From: Actinomycetota bacterium
Lineage (GTDB): Bacteria > Actinomycetota > Geothermincolia > Geothermincolales > RBG-13-55-18
Length of the DNA stretch: 51,418 nt
Assembly (NCBI GenBank): GCA_013178005.1
Contig: JABLXL010000033.1
Span: forward strand, 1-51,418
Reading direction: 5' to 3'
Shown: in pieces, positions 49,378-51,418 of the stretch
Position numbering within the stretch: position 1 is the first letter of the stretch
How the letters are laid out: the number at the start of each line of letters is the position of its first letter
Notes under the pieces: model-generated
The model's input: the letters and a program-made list of their open reading frames with translations, nothing else
Databases searched by the model: none
What the model was told of the DNA's origin: nothing
Made by a program: the position numbers and the translations under genes

Positions 49378-50912
49378 CCCTCACCTCCAAGGTAGCGCGC
49401 CAAGGGGATGATCACCAATCCCAGAGGCCAGGCGACCATCGGCGCCCGCACCATCCACCACACCAGCGAGGTTATATCCTGGCCGGTTAAATACTCGAAG
49501 GCAGCAACCAGCGGGGAGACGTCGTCACCGGGCTCTACTGCTTCAGGTGGTGAGTTGTTTTCAGGGGTCGGTTGAGGTGATGGTTGTGGGCCCGATTGTG
49601 GGGATGGCGCCGACTGTGGCGCGTAATCGGACGGTAGCGCCGGTTCGCTCACCGCGCCGTAAATCGCCAGAGATCCCTCGGAAACCTCGCTCGCGATTGG
49701 GGTTCGCTCTCCGGCCGGCATGGGCAATATTCCCACTGCGTAGACCATCCTGGCACAGAGCGGGGTGTTGGCGTCACCTCCCTGGTCTTTATTCCCGGGC
49801 ACGCTCTGGGGGACGATCAAGCGCAGGCTGCCCTCGTCGCCCCTGAGGGAGCTCCCGTTCTTATCGTAGGCCAGGATCGTCCGTAAACCTCCGGGGTAGG
49901 TTTCCCTTACCTGGGACATGGTGAGAGAAACGGTGTAGCCGTCGCGAGCCCTGACCTCCACCCCGGTCGCTTCCGGGGCGACGCTCAATCTTTCCTCCAG
50001 CAGATATGACAGGGACACCCCGCGGTAATCGGCCTCGTAATAAGTGAACGGCTCCTGCGATTTCAGGAAAGTGTAATGGCCCGCGAAGGAGGGCATAGTC
50101 ATGAGGTCGGACATGGTGAAGATGAAAACGCCTGGAGCCGCGCGGCACTTTTCCCGAACAGGTGCGCAGATCGTCAGGGTGGATGCCAGAACAACCGCGA
50201 GTGCGACCGCTGCTATTTGGGGCAAACGCGCTCTTTTCCTTCCCTTGCCCACACGGGAGATGATGCAGGCACCCAACAGCAGCAACCCGGCGATGAGGAG
50301 CGTAAGGGGCAGGATGGCCGAAAATGGTTGGGCGGTAGGGACGTCGCCATAAATCCACAACTCGTCAACAGGAACCCGCTTGGCGTCGGGAGCCTTTGCT
50401 CCCCCCCTCAAGGGGCCGATCTCTATCAGCCTGAGGTTGGAGACCCAGGATGGCTTGTTTATCTCCCCTTCGTCATATTGCGGCATCACGAGGCGGAGGG
50501 GTCCGCTGCCGTCGGGCTCCGGCTGCAGCGTCTCGCCGTTCATCTCCCAAGCGAGTAGGGGAAGGAGCCCTTGCGCGTTGGCGCGCTTGAGGTCGTCCAG
50601 GGTGAGCACCGAGCCCACCGCCGGCCAGAAATAATCGTCCGGGGCTATCAGCCGCACCTCAGCGCTATCTGTGTCTATCCCGTATTGCTCGAGAAAAGTG
50701 TGGAGCACGATCCCCTTGACCTCGGTCTCCTCGACCGTCCGCCAGTTATTTATGCTGCGATAGGTCACCCGCACGGAAGGCATGGAAGTGATTTCATCGT
50801 AAGTGACCACGATATGGTCCTCACCCTTCGTGCCGTGAAGGACGAAAAGCGCCAGGGACACCACTATGAGCAGGGACGCGAAGATAAGCAGGCATAGCCG
50901 TTTCCGGCCCAT
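49374..50912 (-). CDS. Membrane protein with two sulfite-oxidase-like domains
   Basis: A 512-residue membrane protein, first gene of the tupA operon. A helix at residues 8-25 anchors an outer domain (about 30-190) with WRTVEETEVKGIVLHTFLEQ and GPLRLVMPQ. Helices near 200 and 235 follow, then a second, similar domain (about 265-410) with YRGVSLSYLLEE, RDGYTVSLTMSQ and GSLRLIVPQ, a Pro/Ser-rich linker, and a C-terminal helix. Both domains resemble the one in the next gene and lack an evident metal-ligating Cys. GGAGGGTAC precedes the ATG. Function unknown; it may be a scaffold or a capture partner. Confidence 0.68.
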   Translation of the reverse strand: MGRKRLCLLIFASLLIVVSLALFVLHGTKGEDHIVVTYDEITSMPSVRVTYRSINNWRTVEETEVKGIVLHTFLEQYGIDTDSAEVRLIAPDDYFWPAVGSVLTLDDLKRANAQGLLPLLAWEMNGETLQPEPDGSGPLRLVMPQYDEGEINKPSWVSNLRLIEIGPLRGGAKAPDAKRVPVDELWIYGDVPTAQPFSAILPLTLLIAGLLLLGACIISRVGKGRKRARLPQIAAVALAVVLASTLTICAPVREKCRAAPGVFIFTMSDLMTMPSFAGHYTFLKSQEPFTYYEADYRGVSLSYLLEERLSVAPEATGVEVRARDGYTVSLTMSQVRETYPGGLRTILAYDKNGSSLRGDEGSLRLIVPQSVPGNKDQGGDANTPLCARMVYAVGILPMPAGERTPIASEVSEGSLAIYGAVSEPALPSDYAPQSAPSPQSGPQPSPQPTPENNSPPEAVEPGDDVSPLVAAFEYLTGQDITSLVWWMVRAPMVAWPLGLVIIPLARYLGGEG

Positions 50913-51082
50913 GTACCCTCCTTTCCAAACACGGGAGGCCCGCCCGTTTCCCGGCGAACCCTATCGGCCTCCGGCCATGGCTTGAGCTTTAGGCCGGGGG
51001 GCTCGGAGAGCATCTCAATACGTTCAATCTATTACCAGACCTCGTTGCGTTGTCAATACCACCTTGTCGTTAGCACGTTGTC
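50913..51082. other. Upstream region of the tupA operon
   Basis: About 170 bases between the operon and the integrase-like fragment. AT-rich stretches (near 51015-51035) could hold the operon promoter; nothing is clear enough to name. Confidence 0.35.
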
Positions 51083-51355
51083 GTGGCGCTGTTCCTGGTT
51101 TGCGCCGTTCCCGGATTACGCGGTGTACGTAAGTGCGTAATCCCCTCATGGAATCTTTCTCCGTATGTACGGAGGAATGCGGACCCGGGAGCTGCCGTCT
51201 ATGATCCGATGATCCAGGACGGGCAGATCAACGAGGTCTTTCGGGAGTGGGTCCATGAGTGCAATCACGAAAGACCTACCAGAGTTTGGGCACCACGTCC
51301 CGTCAAGTGGTGTAAGAAGCTCCATCATGCCATCCATTTCGCGATGACGGCCTAG
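51083..51355 (+). pseudogene. Integrase/transposase C-terminal fragment
   Basis: The second half of this 90-codon frame (DGQINEVFREWVHECNHERP then TRVWAPRPVKW) resembles the end of the DDE integrase core of IS481/IS3-type transposases (NxxxxEWxxxYNxxRPHxxL). The catalytic Asp residues and the rest of the domain are absent. A 10-base inverted repeat (AGGTCTTTCG at 51234, CGAAAGACCT at 51268) lies within it. It is most likely a decayed mobile element at the edge of the window. The last 60 bases hold nothing I can name. Confidence 0.45.
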
Positions 51356-51418
51356 ACGGCCGCCGGCACGAGTTCCCTCACCTCCTTCTCGGCATCTGTA
51401 ACATCACCCTCGATCACG

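Noticed and set aside
47392-51056. 14-base direct repeat CGTTGCGTTGTCAA flanking the tupA region (47392 and 51043)
   Set aside because: A 14-base match 3.6 kb apart is expected by chance in a 51-kb window; no other sign of an insertion such as an integrase pair or att structure.
1-51418. CRISPR array, prophage or rRNA operon
   Set aside because: No regularly spaced repeat-spacer pattern, phage structural genes or rRNA signatures were seen; all repeats are local pairs.

Overview
The window is about 51 kb of high-GC bacterial chromosome with dense, mostly short operons and many GTG/TTG starts behind strong GGAGG-type ribosome binding sites. The order gltX, cysE, cysS, rlmB, then a YacP-type NYN gene is the arrangement typical of Gram-positive bacteria. 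The Pho regulon uses TTTACC/TTCACC direct repeats with an 11-bp period. Tungstate uptake, ferredoxins, CoA-disulfide-reductase-type flavoproteins and thiolases suggest an anaerobe or facultative anaerobe. My best inference is a deep-branching, uncultured Actinomycetota lineage; this comes from gene content only, without any search.

Layout. 0.1-7.9 kb: nitroreductase plus ferredoxin, an SDR-type reductase, two paralogous SDR dehydrogenases, a thiolase and a QueG-like iron-sulfur protein (lipid/CoA redox metabolism). 8.0-9.5 kb: a polysaccharide flippase. 10.2-12.1 kb: four small uncharacterised genes, one phasin-like. 12.5-22.3 kb: a complete phosphate regulon with an exported alkaline phosphatase, a PhoP/PhoR-type two-component system, a stand-alone degenerate histidine-kinase ATPase domain, pstSCAB and phoU. 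Two arrays of Pho-box-like repeats precede the degenerate kinase gene and pstS. 22.9-25.6 kb: two paralogous unrecognised proteins, each built from two related halves that begin with a CxxCG(V/A)P motif. 25.8-31.6 kb: the translation/cysteine cluster gltX-cysE-cysS-rlmB-yacP, followed by tRNA-Thr(TGT). 31.9-35.7 kb: a NIPA/DMT-type transporter and an RND/MMPL exporter. 36.6-41.2 kb: mnmA, thiM, a frameshifted response regulator and a GAF histidine kinase. 41.5-47.3 kb: a GlpD-type dehydrogenase, a methyltransferase, a CoA-disulfide-reductase-type flavoprotein, and a thiolase-like/DUF35 pair. 47.7-50.9 kb: a molbindin and a three-gene coupled operon encoding a TupA-type tungstate-binding lipoprotein and two exported proteins with sulfite-oxidase-like folds. 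The right edge holds an integrase-like fragment.

Most notable points. (1) A PhoR-related ATPase-domain protein has lost its ATP-binding motifs and sits behind five Pho-box half-sites, so it may be an undescribed modulator of phosphate signalling. (2) The tungstate binder is coupled to two exported proteins with molybdopterin-domain-like folds but no obvious metal-ligating cysteine. (3) Short local duplications recur at gene boundaries: pstB 5' end, rlmB leader, response-regulator leader, SDR and reductase 3' ends, and the 125-bp tandem repeat after phoU. One of them creates a truncated pstB copy overlapping the real one. No CRISPR array, rRNA or prophage was seen.
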